A model generated the notes under the pieces. That model saw only the letters and a list, made by a program, of their open reading frames with translations. It had not been told where the DNA came from and did no database searches. Source: Adiantum capillus-veneris (Eukaryota > Streptophyta > Polypodiopsida > Polypodiales > Pteridaceae). Taken from it: a DNA stretch of 64,000 bases. The translations under genes and the position numbers were made by a program. The stretch is taken from positions 10,238,912 through 10,302,911 of the forward strand of contig CM043965.1 in the NCBI GenBank assembly GCA_014529385.2. The letters run 5' to 3'. Each line of letters begins with the position of its first letter. Within the stretch, counting starts at the first letter, position 1. Positions 10,369 through 24,397 of the stretch are shown piece after piece.

Positions 10369-10856
10369 GCCGCAAGGTAGGTGGCTTACTATCAACATCA
10401 GAAAAGACAGCTGACATGTTTGAGCACACCCAAGAGAAGCATGATATGCTTGCAGGTTTTTCCAGTCATGGCAGTAAGCAAGGCTCTGAAGACAAGTGGA
10501 GCTCACCACACCAACAAGGTAGCCATATACGGTGGATTCTCGGCACACTTTTGGGAATCATAATTTTCAGTTCTGTCTTTGCAGGAGCCAAGATTCTCAT
10601 TTCCCCTCTCGCTACTGGTGGTTACAAATTTGGTCCTATTTGGCATGCAAATTGTATTGTTTGGACACTGCAAACAATGATCCTATTTTTCACTTGGGAT
10701 CCAGGAGGACACTGGCACAAAGTTCTGGAAGCCATGGGCTTCCCATTTAATCAACCGACACTATTCCAAGGAACAGGCTATCACTCGGACCTGTTGCAGA
10801 TTCATGAATATCCCAGAAATCTCAACCAAGGCCAAATGGAATGGCTAGTTCAGTAG
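10359..10856 (+). CDS. Unrecognised ORF with one membrane segment, next to PPT (165 aa)
   Basis: Residues about 58-83 (WILGTLLGIIIFSSVFAGAK) form one strongly hydrophobic segment. The N-terminal side is polar and the C-terminal side aromatic-rich. It is the last ORF before the PPT, the position of env-like ORFs in some plant LTR elements. I see no fusion peptide, Cys pattern or glycosylation pattern to support such a role. It overlaps the end of the preceding ORF by 10 bp in another frame. Function unknown. Confidence 0.3.
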   Translation: MYLSRKVGGLLSTSEKTADMFEHTQEKHDMLAGFSSHGSKQGSEDKWSSPHQQGSHIRWILGTLLGIIIFSSVFAGAKILISPLATGGYKFGPIWHANCIVWTLQTMILFFTWDPGGHWHKVLEAMGFPFNQPTLFQGTGYHSDLLQIHEYPRNLNQGQMEWLVQ

Positions 10857-10932
10857 GCAATTCGATATCGGCTCCTACAGATCAGCTGAAGAAGAATCAA
10901 AGTCAGGGCTAGAGACATGAATGCCTCTAGCC

Positions 10933-10948
10933 AAAAGGGGAGGGCTAA
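10933..10948 (+). promoter_or_regulatory. Polypurine tract of the LARD-like element
   Basis: AAAAGGGGAGGGCTAA directly precedes the TG of the right LTR. A G-rich purine run at this place is the plus-strand primer. Confidence 0.82.
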
Positions 10949-13551
<2,603 letters not shown>

Positions 13552-15138
13552 GTGGCATTGATTTTTTTGTGCCAACATAGAAGGATAATACTCACAGTAG
13601 GTTATTTTCTTTAGGACACATGCTTGGGGAACACATTGGGTCAATATGTGTGTCAAGTCAGTATAGCTTGGAGTGCTTGTAGTTTATGTTGTTTTTTGAA
13701 TTGTACTTATTGCAAAATTTCACTTATTTGCAGGTATGGCTATGAGCGTGGTTTCAGTAGCCTCACCTTCGTTTGTTTCAAGAATTTCCTTGCCTTTCAT
13801 TCCATGCATGAGAAGCTTCATGCTCAAAATGTTGTTTCTTAGAGTGGAATGAGTCCAAGACATGCGCAACATGAGAGGTACAAGGAAGCAAAAGTTTATT
13901 TTTTGCAAATTTGGAGGAAGGAGTTTACCCCTTTTTTTTTCATGTAGATAGCAATGATGTTGCTTTTATATAGCAAGTAGCCTTTCTTTTTGACTATCCC
14001 CACGACCCTTTCTATTGTCATGCCAATTAGTTTTGCTCATTTCCTTCTGTAGATCAAAATGAGGTTGCATTGAAAAGGGAAGATATATTTTAAGTTTGCA
14101 TACTCCTCTCTTCCATTCTCAGGTTTGAACATGAGTGAAAGATTGAAGAGTCATCTACCAAGGAGGACATTTTTAGGGTATAAAGAAAAGCATGGACACT
14201 TTTCAAGTGTCTTTGATGAAGGTGATGAAGGGGATAACCATTGTGAATAAGCATGTTGGCTACATAATCCGTGTTCTTAAATTAAATTTGTCAGGGAAAG
14301 TATTCTTATCACATTAGGACACCTTAGCGGACTTGTTCATGAATGGATTAGGCTTTGTGTTTGTGAAAGGGGGAGATTTCTCTGCTGACCAGTAATCGGA
14401 GAGCTCTCCCCTAGCCTAACACCATCTCTCTTCCATGTCATCCTTTTTGTGCAAGTGTATTGTCTCTCCGAGATAGTCACTATAGTTATGCTTTTTTCTC
14501 AAGTTCCTCAAGCAAGTGATGTTGTGGAATAATTGATGTTCTTCTTTTGGCAGACTTGGAGGCATCCTAAGCAGAATGTTGTGAGTGAAAAGGAGTGCTA
14601 GGTTTTAGTGGGTCTTTATGTTTGGAGGCTTTGACAACTTTGATGATGCCGATGAATATGATTTGGATTCTATCTAGACTAATGCTAGCATTGACCTAGA
14701 GTTTTCATTGACACAATGGGTCTAACCGTGGAGGTGGGAAACTATTTCATGCAATTCTTGACATTGGCTTTTACATCAAGGTATCTCTACTAGTGTCATG
14801 GGCAAAGGCTAGAAACATCGTGATGGATACCGTGTGAGCTTGCGGTGTGAGTTGCGTGGCTTGATGATGCACATTGTGAGTTGCCTTGCATCATAGATCT
14901 CTTGAATGTCCAGAATGTTGTAGCTTGGAGTAGTGAGCAAGAAGAACCGGGGTGTTTTTATGAAATGCATAGTGGGGGTTTCCCTCTAGATGCAATCATT
15001 TTTTGTTGCACTTGTTCTTTTTATTTCTTTTGTACTTGTATGTGATTGAAGGTAGGCCTCGTGATTTTATCACTTGTTTGTTTCTATAATAAGCATTCAC
15101 TTTTCCATTATGTATATGTATACATATAAATGTATATA

Positions 15139-15204
<66 letters not shown>

Positions 15205-16005
15205 TGGTTTTCTTCAAGGCGACTTATAATTCTAGTCAAGTTTTTGTAGTTTTTGCCTGTTAAAAGACCCTAAAGGCTGGTATTCTCAAGGTGTCAGAGT
15301 GGGGGATTTGCTAGAGGGGGTGGGAGAGGGTATGTGAGAGATTGTTTGGAGGGTCCGACTATGGATACCCAAATTAATCAATTTTCTCCAAAGTCCTCAT
15401 TCATAATGCTATTCCGACAAAATATGCATAAAGCTCACAAACTATGATATAAGTGGATTTGTCTTTAATGTAAATGTGTATTGCCCATGGAAACTAGGCC
15501 TAAAACCAATTTTAATGTAAAGGTCAAGATGTAAGTGACAAATCTAGTTTGGAAGAAGGACTCTCTATTTTTTTTCATTGTCACTATTTCTTTGAGCTAT
15601 GGAGATTCAAACAGAGCAAGATCAATTTTGTGTGATGTACACAACATGGGAAAACTGGATCCAATCTTAGTTGAGAAAAGCACCTTGCCTAAGCAACTAT
15701 GCAACCTTACTCTACTCTCTTTGCGTTTTTCATGTTCTATCCCAAATCTCAGATTTTTTGGCATCCGACTAATTTGATAGCAAACATACCACTTCAACAC
15801 ATTAGAAATATGAATTTCACATGTATTTTTTTGACAAGGAACCCCTTATTCCTCATCAATAAAGAAATTTGAAGACTCAAAGCTTCTGCGTTTTTTTCAT
15901 CGTCATCATCTCTTGGACTAGTTGCTCCTTATGAGACTGTTTTGTTATTTCCAAAATCTTCAAGTGAACTATCCAAAGTTGAAGCTCACTTCTTGACCTC
16001 CTATC
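13552..16005. other. Unassigned single-copy-like DNA
   Basis: AT-rich sequence flanking the long-LTR element. Short ORFs (for example 13624-13842 and 15535-15777) match nothing I recognise. Pyrimidine-rich ..TTTGCAG and ..TCTCAG stretches near 13735 and 14122 could be decayed splice acceptors of an old gene, but no exon series can be built. A compound (CT)n(AC)n microsatellite occupies 15140-15203. Confidence 0.6.
15140..15203. repeat. (CT)n(AC)n compound microsatellite
   Basis: About 30 bp of CT passes directly into about 33 bp of AC, the same junction type as at 11480-11578 and 16198-16300. Confidence 0.97.
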
Positions 16006-16334
<329 letters not shown>

Positions 16335-16346
16335 TGGTATTAGAGC
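16335..16346 (+). promoter_or_regulatory. PBS of the small element
   Basis: TGGTATTAGAGC differs at one base (T for C) from the common TGGTATCAGAGC. It abuts the LTR end. Confidence 0.8.
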
Positions 16347-16451
16347 GCCATGTAGCTCAGAGATCGAAGAAGCCCTTGGCGTGGAGGAGCAGCCTGCAAG
16401 AGAAGAGAAGAGCACTTGTCGCCACATCTCTCCTTGCCTCCCTCTGCAACA

Positions 16452-16843
16452 ATGTTTTAAAACGCTGCCCTCCCTTTCCTACCGGTAGTGCTCCTTTGCG
16501 GCCTTTCCCCTCCTGCGTTTTAGAATGCTGCAATGTAGCAACATCGTAAACCCCCCTGTAGTAAGCATTTTGAAACGCAGTGGCTGTCTACCCTTCCTTG
16601 CAGCGCTGCCCACCTCTCTTCCCGTTAGCAATTTGAGATGCCAGAGGCCCCGCCACCTAGCGCCTTGTCGATGCCGCCACTACCCCCCCAGGTCTACTGT
16701 GTTATAAAGCGTTACCTCAGCCGAGCTAGGTAATGGCTCATCCCCCTCATGTACTAGCCAGTGTTTTGAAACGTTGAAGGCCATTCCTTGGAAGTTAACA
16801 CCCACTCCCTCCCCTCCCAAAGAACCTAGCGTTTTGAAACGCC
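16452..16843. repeat. Diverged ~60-bp tandem repeat with a palindromic GCGTTTTGAAACGC core
   Basis: Seven related cores occur at about 16452, 16514, 16563, 16627, 16699, 16761 and 16828, spaced 49-72 bp apart. The best cores, near 16563 and 16828, are close to the perfect palindrome GCGTTTTGAAACGC. Each is preceded by a pyrimidine/C-rich stretch (TCCC, CCCTCC). The repeat starts about 100 bp after the PBS. Confidence 0.7.
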
Positions 16844-17295
16844 ATAGGTTGAGGTGGTAGGGTAATTCTTTGGACAAGAAGGCTTGTCATGGTGCCTTTG
16901 GGAGTAAGAAAGCGGCCTTGCAAAGGAAAGCGAGGAGTTTGAAGCATCTTGAGAAGTGCGGAGCCACTTGGAGCCCAAGAGAGGGTGTTAAGAGTTTTGG
17001 CATTGCCTCAGTGGCTTGTGAAAGGTGGATTGAGGTGCGGCTTAGGAGATGAAGAGGCGAGATATTGGAGTTGAAAAGACAGATTATGGAGCATTTTGGC
17101 ATAAGTCGTGGAGCACATTTTGTGCAGCGTGAACGGAACTCTTAGCCCTTGTTATGCACAGTTTATTGTGGAGCTTTGGATTTGTTCAAGGCCTACCACA
17201 GGGCAAACATGCGCAGCGGCTATCGGTGACAGAGTTTCGAATTTTAGAGAGAGATAGTAGATTGTGCAAAGCCCATTGCATGTGGAGTTCCCTTT

Positions 17296-17832
17296 GTGGT
17301 GGAATTGAATCAGCTTGGATCTTTTACGGCGGCCATTTTTTGGAGTGTGAGAAGGTACTCGATTACTAGATCTTGCAACTTCAAAATGGCCTCCCCTTGC
17401 TCGAGCACCCGTGATGACAACGACCAAAAGCAACAAGTGGCTATGGATAACAGGTTGTCAACCATCCATTTAGCAACCTATGCAACGACACGATTCTCAA
17501 GGAACCCGAAAAATTGTTTGCCTCAAGTTTGTGAAGTCAAAAGCAAATGGAGGAGTTCTCTAGAGCACAACTGCAAAGGTCAGTTGAACGAGGATGGCAA
17601 TACCAGTACTCAGTTAGCTACCTCGGTACCCGAGAGATACGACTCCAGTTATGATTGTGATTTGAGATTTTGTTTGGCACGGGAGTTTGAAGCCAAAGGC
17701 AAAAGCAAGAACTCACAAATAGACAAGGATAAAGGCAAGCTGGAGAGAGATTACGGTAATAAATATTTGACAGAGGAGATTGACATGGCACACGTGGCGG
17801 TGGTTGCAGTGGCCTCGATGTCATCTTTCTAG
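17296..17832 (+). CDS. Unrecognised ORF in the non-autonomous element (178 aa)
   Basis: The only ORF over 150 codons in this interior. It is hydrophilic and rich in Ser, Asn, Asp and Lys, with a Lys/Asp-rich stretch (KGKSKNSQIDKDKGKLERDY). No zinc knuckle, protease or other recognisable domain is present. It may be chance or the remnant of a leader protein. Confidence 0.2.
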   Translation: MVELNQLGSFTAAIFWSVRRYSITRSCNFKMASPCSSTRDDNDQKQQVAMDNRLSTIHLATYATTRFSRNPKNCLPQVCEVKSKWRSSLEHNCKGQLNEDGNTSTQLATSVPERYDSSYDCDLRFCLAREFEAKGKSKNSQIDKDKGKLERDYGNKYLTEEIDMAHVAVVAVASMSSF

Positions 17833-18332
17833 TCAAGTGACAGATGTCACCACTAGCTTCAGCCAGAGAGAGGCTTGTGAGTAGCAAAGAGGGGCAAGCA
17901 ATGCTCCCTATAATTAATTTGGACCCTTGTGTTGGAGTTCAAGTTATTGGTGTTTGGACCCGTAGGTCAGAGTTCAATGCACATGCATCTAGCAGGGAAC
18001 CAATCAGACATCTAAAACACTATGGATGAGTGCACCAATCCATTGTTGTTGGTTAGATTATGGACATGATGTGTTCCAACGGTTCATTATCTTGGAGTTT
18101 TATATTTTGTATGTGATATGTGTTCACAGTTCATGAATGGGGATTATTGGACGTAGTATGGTCTACATTTCAAAGTTTCTACACAGGCAACCTATGCTCA
18201 AGATGGCATTACTTTCAGGTACAAAGTTGAGGAGAGCAACACCGAGGTGTATCCAGTATCCCGGTCGGTGATGGGGTGTCCATGGTAGCTTCTTCATCAA
18301 CTTGGTTTCATTATTGATGTCCACTATGAATT

Positions 18333-18342
18333 GTAGAGAGGG
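18333..18342 (+). promoter_or_regulatory. Short PPT-like purine tract
   Basis: GTAGAGAGGG lies directly before the TG of the truncated 3' LTR copy at 18343. Confidence 0.5.
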
Positions 18343-18413
18343 TGTTAAAGTTTGGCATCTCAAGTGAACTTCCCAATGTGATCCCATTATTTAGTTTGGC
18401 TTTTAGGTATTCA
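18343..18413 (+). repeat. Truncated 3' LTR of the small element
   Basis: About 70 bp matches the first 70 bp of the LTR at 16006 with a few substitutions and a 1-bp gap. The sequence then diverges into AT-rich DNA, so about 260 bp of the LTR is missing. Confidence 0.75.
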
Positions 18414-19062
18414 ATAAATTCTTATATAATTATAGCAACAATCGCAACTAAATGTACAAGTTAATTATCAAGTCTTGTCTTATGTATTCCTCTAACAAGG
18501 TGAGTTTGTTCTTGGGCTTTTTTGATTTGTAGTCAATTGTTGTTGATTATGCATAGAGATATGTTGTGATCAATCCAAAAGATCATGGAGGATCAAGCAA
18601 CACTGAGTTGTTTGCAAGTGTGTCTACTCCAGAGGGAGAGATTCAAACTCGATTGAGGGATGGTGTCACAATAGGCAATGAATTTCCCTTTGTGTTGGAT
18701 TCAACATTTGCAAATAAATTCTTGTTCTTTCAAAGTGAAGGATCCTCAAGTAATGTTTCCCAAAGATAACATAGTTCCTATTATTGATCTTTTAGATAGC
18801 TCCTCAGATGAGCTTGGGGGGAAATTGTTTTGTATTTCTTCTAAATTTGAGGAAAATAAAGTCAATCACAAAAGAAGAAAAAATAAATGATTGCAGCAAT
18901 CAATGCACAGATGACAACAAGGAAGGTTTTGTGTGCCCAAAGAAATTGTTATGGAAAGCACTTTGCAGGGTATTGTTTTAGCTAAGCATAAGTATCATAG
19001 AATAAGCAAAGTTATTTCTAGCTGCACAATTATTGAATAGGTTAAAGAATTTCCACAACACC
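18414..19062. other. Unassigned AT-rich DNA
   Basis: Two short overlapping ORFs (18566-18769 and 18678-18890) are unrecognised. This sequence is the left flank of the ACACC insertion and resumes at 24403. Confidence 0.5.
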
Positions 19063-19233
19063 TGTAAGAACTAGGGAACTAGGCCTTGAGATCCTCCTCC
19101 CAACCTCCCTTTATATAGGCGGGCTCCTAGCCCCTTGCCCTAGACGGATCCCCTGTCCACATTGCCTAGCCCGGCCCTTGGCCGTAGTCCATGACTAACC
19201 TAGTTCTTAGGGTACAGGACCCTTGCACTGACA
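19063..19233 (-). repeat. 3' LTR of the ACACC-TSD element
   Basis: 171 bp. On the minus strand it carries a TATA box (CCTATATAAAGG, 19108-19120). It differs from the right LTR by only a handful of bases, indicating a fairly young insertion despite the decayed interior. Confidence 0.9.
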
Positions 19234-19235
19234 TT

Positions 19236-19248
19236 ACTTCCTCCTTAA
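19236..19248 (-). promoter_or_regulatory. PPT of the ACACC-TSD element
   Basis: The minus strand reads AAGGAGGAAGTAA immediately before the LTR. This is a purine tract in the plus-primer position. Confidence 0.7.
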
Positions 19249-19639
19249 GGAAGAGTTTTCGTCCTCGAAAACACAAGTAGTAATATCTTCTGATGTTCTC
19301 TTTATTGACGTCCCATAAGTGAGCCAGTTGTCTGTATGACCGATAATTGGTGCAGTGAGGAGGTTCAATGAAACCAAGAGGAATATCTTGATTTTCAACA
19401 TTGTTGTCCATTTGCAACCACTTGGGTCTAAATGGTAACTCCATTTATAACTCACTTGAGTGCTGTAAAGGAGTAACCACAACTAAGAGTCACTTGGGTT
19501 TAAATGGTAACTCCATTTATAACTCACTTGAGTACTGTAAAGGAGTAACCACAACTAAGAGTTGTCCAAAGGCATAACCAATTTTCAGATCTTCTGAAGG
19601 TACTGTAGTAATGCAAGGAAACCTTGGCGTAAATTTCCA

Positions 19640-19720
19640 TGCAGTTGTGAGCCAGATTTCCTACTCGCCTGAGTATCTTGAAAAGTCCGTTACATGTTCA
19701 TCCCTAATGAAGGTTACTTG
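19640..19720 (-). pseudogene. Possible integrase C-terminal remnant
   Basis: The minus strand encodes GLFKILRRVGNLAHNC, which resembles the 'GPFKILxRVGxVAY' block at the C-terminus of Ty3/gypsy integrases. It is short and surrounded by stops and frameshifts. It is the main reason for leaning towards gypsy for this element. Confidence 0.35.
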
Positions 19721-20553
19721 CCAACATACTTTGTCAGCACACCTGGTAAGTCCTTGACGTATGAAAGTATTGACACAATCTCCAACCCCACCACAAGAGG
19801 TGTTCAAAGTCAAAAATCGTACTTAAGCAAATTCTAGAATAGGGTGAAAATCATCTATTCAGAAATGCGTTGTGCTAACGTATGCTCTTAGCAGATCCTT
19901 TAGCACAAGATTACTCTTTGTAATCTGCCTATCCCCTTGGATAACTGACAGTACTGAGGTGTGTTTTCCTCACGGTTTACATACAGTCGTCCCAGATGAC
20001 CGGTAAACGGGGAATCACAATAGTGTTTAACATTGGTGAAGAATCAACAATGTCCAAAATAACCATCGTGGTTAACTTGAAAAAATCCACAAACGCCCAA
20101 ACCGAGCCATGACCTCTATTGGTGATTAGTGGATCCAAAAGTAATCTCATAGAGATAGTGGCATAGAGTGCAAAAAGCTTCATAAGCAACAACCTGTGGA
20201 ATATGCATGCCGTTCCAAATCAACCTTTGCTAAACACTAGGGCCCATAACACCTAGTGTGTATGCATTTAGCAAAAACTAACTCGAACCTGTATATCCAC
20301 AATGATCCTTGCCAGTACTTATGGCAAATGTGATGCGCCTAGCACGCATTGAAAGGAATGTAAATAGTTCTGAAAAGAAACTAAATACTTTTAGTCGCAA
20401 TCTTTTGCAAGCCTTGCCGAAACGTCTGAATCACAATAGAAGGTGAAACATTGATCACTTCTAGGTACAGACAATGAAACTTTTTCATTAACAACTTATA
20501 GCCTTGCTATATGTATAAACAACCATCTAATGTTGTTTAGCAGTACTTGTACC

Positions 20554-20763
20554 TTAACAAGTCATTCTAAGTATCTGACAATTTCTGGCCACGAAATTGC
20601 TCCTGATACGTCGTGCTAAAAATGGTCTAGAAAACAGATGTGACCAGCACCTAGGGACTTTATCGTGACACATAATTGAAATAATGGCACCAGTGTCAAT
20701 CCAAAGACTCATATTCTCCACATGTGGAATATGTCTCATATAAGGATGTGTGAAAAGGAACAT
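20554..20763 (-). pseudogene. Possible aspartic-protease fragment
   Basis: The 69-aa ORF contains LWIDTGAIISIM, matching the D-T/S-G-A active-site loop and following hydrophobic strand of retropepsins. The flanking sequence is not otherwise protease-like. It is about 2.2 kb downstream of the zinc knuckle, farther than normal. Confidence 0.3.
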
Positions 20764-21092
20764 CCTTCAAGTACAAGACGTACTTGTGTGTGGAGGTAAC
20801 TGCAAACACTCTACGACGGGAGTGAGAGGGACCCTCATTAGTCTTGCTCCACTGGCTAAACCGAACTCCTTGAGTTCCTAGACCATGTTGTATCCCATGT
20901 GATAACATGTGCCAAATTGAACCCTACAAGTAGGTTCGTAACTGCATAAGGCAGAAAGACAACTTGGACACTTGGCCCAAAATACTTTGTGCCGACATGC
21001 CCTTGGCATGGGTTGGTAATATTCAATCGTACTTAAACGTCTTGAAACACCAAGAAAAGCATACTAAACATGCAATTGACACCAAGTCAATA

Positions 21093-21185
21093 CACTTACC
21101 TGTATGCAAATGCAATAACATACTGTCCACTTACATGTATGCAAAATGCAGTAACATAGTGTACACTTACCTGGATGCAAATGGA
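21093..21185. repeat. ~36-bp minisatellite, 2.6 copies
   Basis: Units begin CACTTACCTGTATGCAAATG at 21093, 21128 and 21164 (35-36 bp). The third unit is partial. Confidence 0.85.
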
Positions 21186-22956
21186 CAAGAGCACGTCCCC
21201 TACCTGGAAAAAAAAACAGTATTGCACTGGGAACCCTGGTTGTTGCCTTTACAACCCAAGCCCTTGAATTAGAATCTGCGTAGTCAAGTCCCTTGATAAG
21301 ACTTCTTTGTAGAAACTGCTCAACTAGGAGATAACGGTAACTAACATAGTTAACCGTGTACAGATTGAGTGGAATCAACTTAAAAAGTGTGTTCGTCTGC
21401 TATCGCGTGGTAGATTGCGGAATACTTTCGTTGAAAGTAGAACTGGGAGAGATCAACAGTGATCCTCAATGCAGATCAAACTGTGATCCTTAATGCCTAT
21501 GGGGTGATGTAGCAATCATTCGCTGGGTTTTACCCCAAAACCGTATGTCCATAGACACTTCGTAGTGCTATAGAGAGAGCAGCAGACCCACACGAGTGAA
21601 CTACCGATTCCTACAACCATGTTGTCACCCCTGATTGCTGCGTCTATACTCTGTGGTAGAGATAAGCCGGTGTGAGGTTAAGATTGTCAAAAAACGCACA
21701 TGAGCATTTGTACTGAAAACATGTAGTGCGAAAATGACACCCTATACATCCGTAATGACATCTGTAATGACAAGACGCTTGCTTGTCAATTAACATCAAT
21801 GTGTACTCCACTGGGTAGAACTGTTCGATGTTGAGAACATCATCCAAGGAATACCAACAAGTGGATCTTATCCGAGATGTAGCAATGGCCCGTACCCAGC
21901 GTGCGTGGCTCCTAGCCTGTATGGCAATGAGTGCTCAATCGATAAACTGATGAAAATAAATGTGAATGGCACCTTGCTCAATTTATAGCTGAGAATTGTA
22001 GAGCACCTTGGCTCCGGAGAACTCAATAGTCAAACATGAAATAAACTTCGTAGAAAATTTTCATTTTGTTCGTTTAGAGAAAGAGATAAAAAACAAACAG
22101 AAGAGCATGCTGGGATGAGGAGCTTTCCTTTCATTGCTAGTGTTTGTGTGCCCAGAATGTGTGCTCTTAGACATCTTATGCCTGACTGCCAGCTTATCGT
22201 ATAAGCATGCAACCATCTGACTGTATGGTGTTTGCATCGCGAGAGGGAACACAAGTCACAGCGTGACCATCTACCGTGTATGGGTTGTGAATCCATTAGA
22301 AGTTTTTAGGTTGTTTTGTGTGCCCTAATAACAACCGAAAATTATGGGAAACAATGCATAACTAATAGTGTCCTTGACAGAGTGACTTGGGAGAGTGTAC
22401 TTTATACCATCTGGGTAGCATGCCTTGCATACGAAAATGGAAGCCCGTGGCTATCGTGACAACCGTTGAAGTCAACACCCTAAGTGCCTTGCACCGTTAA
22501 GACTGGTAGGGATTCGATGAGATGATATCCTGAATAATGTAGGTGCCCCAAACTTGGTTGCCAACTGCTCTTGTTGCCGAGGTAATCGGAGTACGAATTA
22601 GAAGCCTTGTGTCATGTGAAATGGGCCAAGCATTTGGCTTTTCATAAGACTGTCCAAAGTAAATGCAAAACGTAAGTTTTAGGACACGTGTATCATATAC
22701 ACCCTAATTCAGTGATCTTGCATGCATCTCAAAATGTTTTTGGCAGATCGTATAAGCCGAGATGATGTGACTGGTCGTACCAAAAATGACTATGGCAGAA
22801 AAAACAATTGGGCGTAACAGTACCCAATTCAAAAAAAACATACAATACGCTGAAAATCCATATTGAAGTATGAGAAAATGGCTAAGATAACATGTTCAAA
22901 AGCCATATAACTACTGTGCCATGCACCAAAACTGGAGTTTATGTCAAATCACGAAC

Positions 22957-23370
22957 TCATGCATCATGCTTAAGTTGTCCGACATGCGGGCACTGCTTTT
23001 TTTGATGTGTTCGTAAGCAAATAAAGCATAATTTTTGACTTTTTGCACGTTGAAAGTCGGATGGTGATAGGCGCTTCTTGACCACGTTGGTCGTGCCCCA
23101 ATTTGTTCCGACACCCGAATTATTTTGGACATGTTGGACCTCTTTGGTCGTAACTGGTAAATTGGCAACCCCTTTGGTTGCTGGCAAGTAGAGAGCTGAT
23201 TTTGGTAGCATTCTGTAAATTAGTTGTGTAAGATTTTCTACTTGTGTAACCAAGATTTGAACCCTGACAGCAAGCTTGCGAAATCGGGCATCAAAAGTTT
23301 TCCAGTCCTGTCGAGTGACAAACTCCCTGGCATCTGGCGATTGACCGTCATCCTCGAGAATATCCAACAC
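22957..23370 (-). CDS. gag-like ORF with zinc knuckle (137 aa)
   Basis: Residues about 25-60 look helical (WKTFDARFRKLAVRVQILVT...LTQLIYRML). Near the C-terminus is CFICLRTHQKKQC, a CX2CX3HX4C variant of the CCHC knuckle with one residue fewer before His. Located about 0.9 kb downstream of the 5' LTR, where gag belongs. The preceding ORF (23374-23607, acidic, 77 aa) ends just before it in another frame and may be its N-terminal part, separated by a frameshift. Confidence 0.5.
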   Translation of the reverse strand: MLDILEDDGQSPDAREFVTRQDWKTFDARFRKLAVRVQILVTQVENLTQLIYRMLPKSALYLPATKGVANLPVTTKEVQHVQNNSGVGTNWGTTNVVKKRLSPSDFQRAKSQKLCFICLRTHQKKQCPHVGQLKHDA

Positions 23371-23373
23371 ACT

Positions 23374-23607
23374 CTAAGGAGGAGGGGTTGATAAATGAGG
23401 AGACAGAGATAGATCACCTAGGTTTGCACCGTCCATCCCTATTGCCACGATGGTACTCTCCGTGAGAGTATCCGGCCCCATAACATCCACAGGTGGAGCC
23501 AATTCGAGGTATTCAAACTCAAACATGTGTTGATCATCAATTTCCGCACTCATGGCGAATATGTGTTGTGCGAACAAAAGAAAAAACAGTACCTTGGAGT
23601 GCAACAA
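23374..23607 (-). CDS. Acidic ORF, probable gag N-terminal piece (77 aa)
   Basis: A hydrophobic start is followed by an acidic stretch (EIDDQHMFEFEYLELAPPVD). No family is recognised. It is grouped with the adjacent zinc-knuckle ORF by position only. Confidence 0.25.
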   Translation of the reverse strand: MLHSKVLFFLLFAQHIFAMSAEIDDQHMFEFEYLELAPPVDVMGPDTLTESTIVAIGMDGANLGDLSLSPHLSTPPP

Positions 23608-23662
23608 AAACTCGTAACCGTATCGAACACAGAGGTAGTTAGCCGTGCTAACCTCGCCGATC

Positions 23663-23710
23663 GAACAACTCTTGAAGTCGTTACTCGAACGACTCTTGAA
23701 GTTGTTACTA
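23663..23710. repeat. 24-bp direct duplication
   Basis: GAACAACTCTTGAAGTCGTT at 23663 is repeated as GAACGACTCTTGAAGTTGTT at 23687. Confidence 0.85.
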
Positions 23711-24213
23711 AAAAAAAACTGCAGGTGCTATAATCTTCTGCAGATACGAAGCGTAGTCCATCCTTGTGAGAGTCGTTTTCTTGTTTGAGTTGCTCGAGTT
23801 GCTTCACCGGAGGCTTGCCGGCATACTAAAACGCTGCCTTGTCTGTGGGAAGGGCTGCTTGTAATGGCCAAAGGGCCTCTTACATGTGAAAATAGCGTGT
23901 TATTTTGTGAAGCCAACGCTGTAGCAGCGTGCCGAAACCTGCGCGCTACCAAAGTGATGATGGCGGGGCTCGCCCAGGCTGTCTATGGCTGAAAGGTGAT
24001 GATGCCTGCCTCTAGTGCTTCATGGCGCCCCCTCCAAGCCCGGAAGCTCACGATTTCATGCACCCTACCCTTTGTTCCCAAACAGGAAAGGCATCCCGTT
24101 TTGGAAAAAGAACTGCCTAATTTTGGAAAAGCCCCCAAAAGAGCCACGGTTCTCACCAAAAATAGCTTGCTTTTAGGGACCACGCCTAGAGAGAGATTGT
24201 AAGAGACACCTAA

Positions 24214-24225
24214 GCTCTTATACCA
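24214..24225 (-). promoter_or_regulatory. PBS of the ACACC-TSD element
   Basis: The minus strand reads TGGTATAAGAGC, one base from TGGTATCAGAGC and one base away from the LTR end. Confidence 0.75.
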
Positions 24226-24226
24226 G

Positions 24227-24397
24227 TGTAAGAACTATGGAACTAGGCCTTGAGATCCTCCTCCCAACCTCCCTTTATATAGGCGGGCTCCTAGCCCCTT
24301 GCCCTCGACGGATCCCCTGTCCACACTGCCTAGCCCGGCCCTTGGCCGTAGTGCGTGACTTACCTAGTTCTTAGTGTACAGCACCCTTGCCCTGACA
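24227..24397 (-). repeat. 5' LTR of the ACACC-TSD element
   Basis: Same length (171 bp) and ends as 19063-19233. The TATA box is at 24273-24285 on the minus strand. ACACC follows at 24398. Confidence 0.9.

Larger units (their letters stand above)
19063..24397 (-). mobile_element. LTR element with 171-bp LTRs and ACACC TSD, pol largely lost
   Basis: Identical-length LTRs (19063-19233 and 24227-24397; TGTAAGAACT...CTGACA) are flanked by ACACC on both sides (19058-19062 and 24398-24402), a perfect TSD. A PBS-like TGGTATAAGAGC (minus strand) follows the right LTR and a purine tract precedes the left one, so it is transcribed leftward. Coding remnants in order are a gag-like ORF with a zinc knuckle, a protease-like DTGA and a possible integrase C-terminus. 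No RT motif could be read. Probably a decayed Ty3/gypsy. Confidence 0.88.

Noticed and set aside
13624-14300. Possible intron-containing host gene (pyrimidine-rich tracts followed by CAG)
   Set aside because: No consistent exon frames, no recognisable protein and no matching donors; kept only as unassigned DNA.
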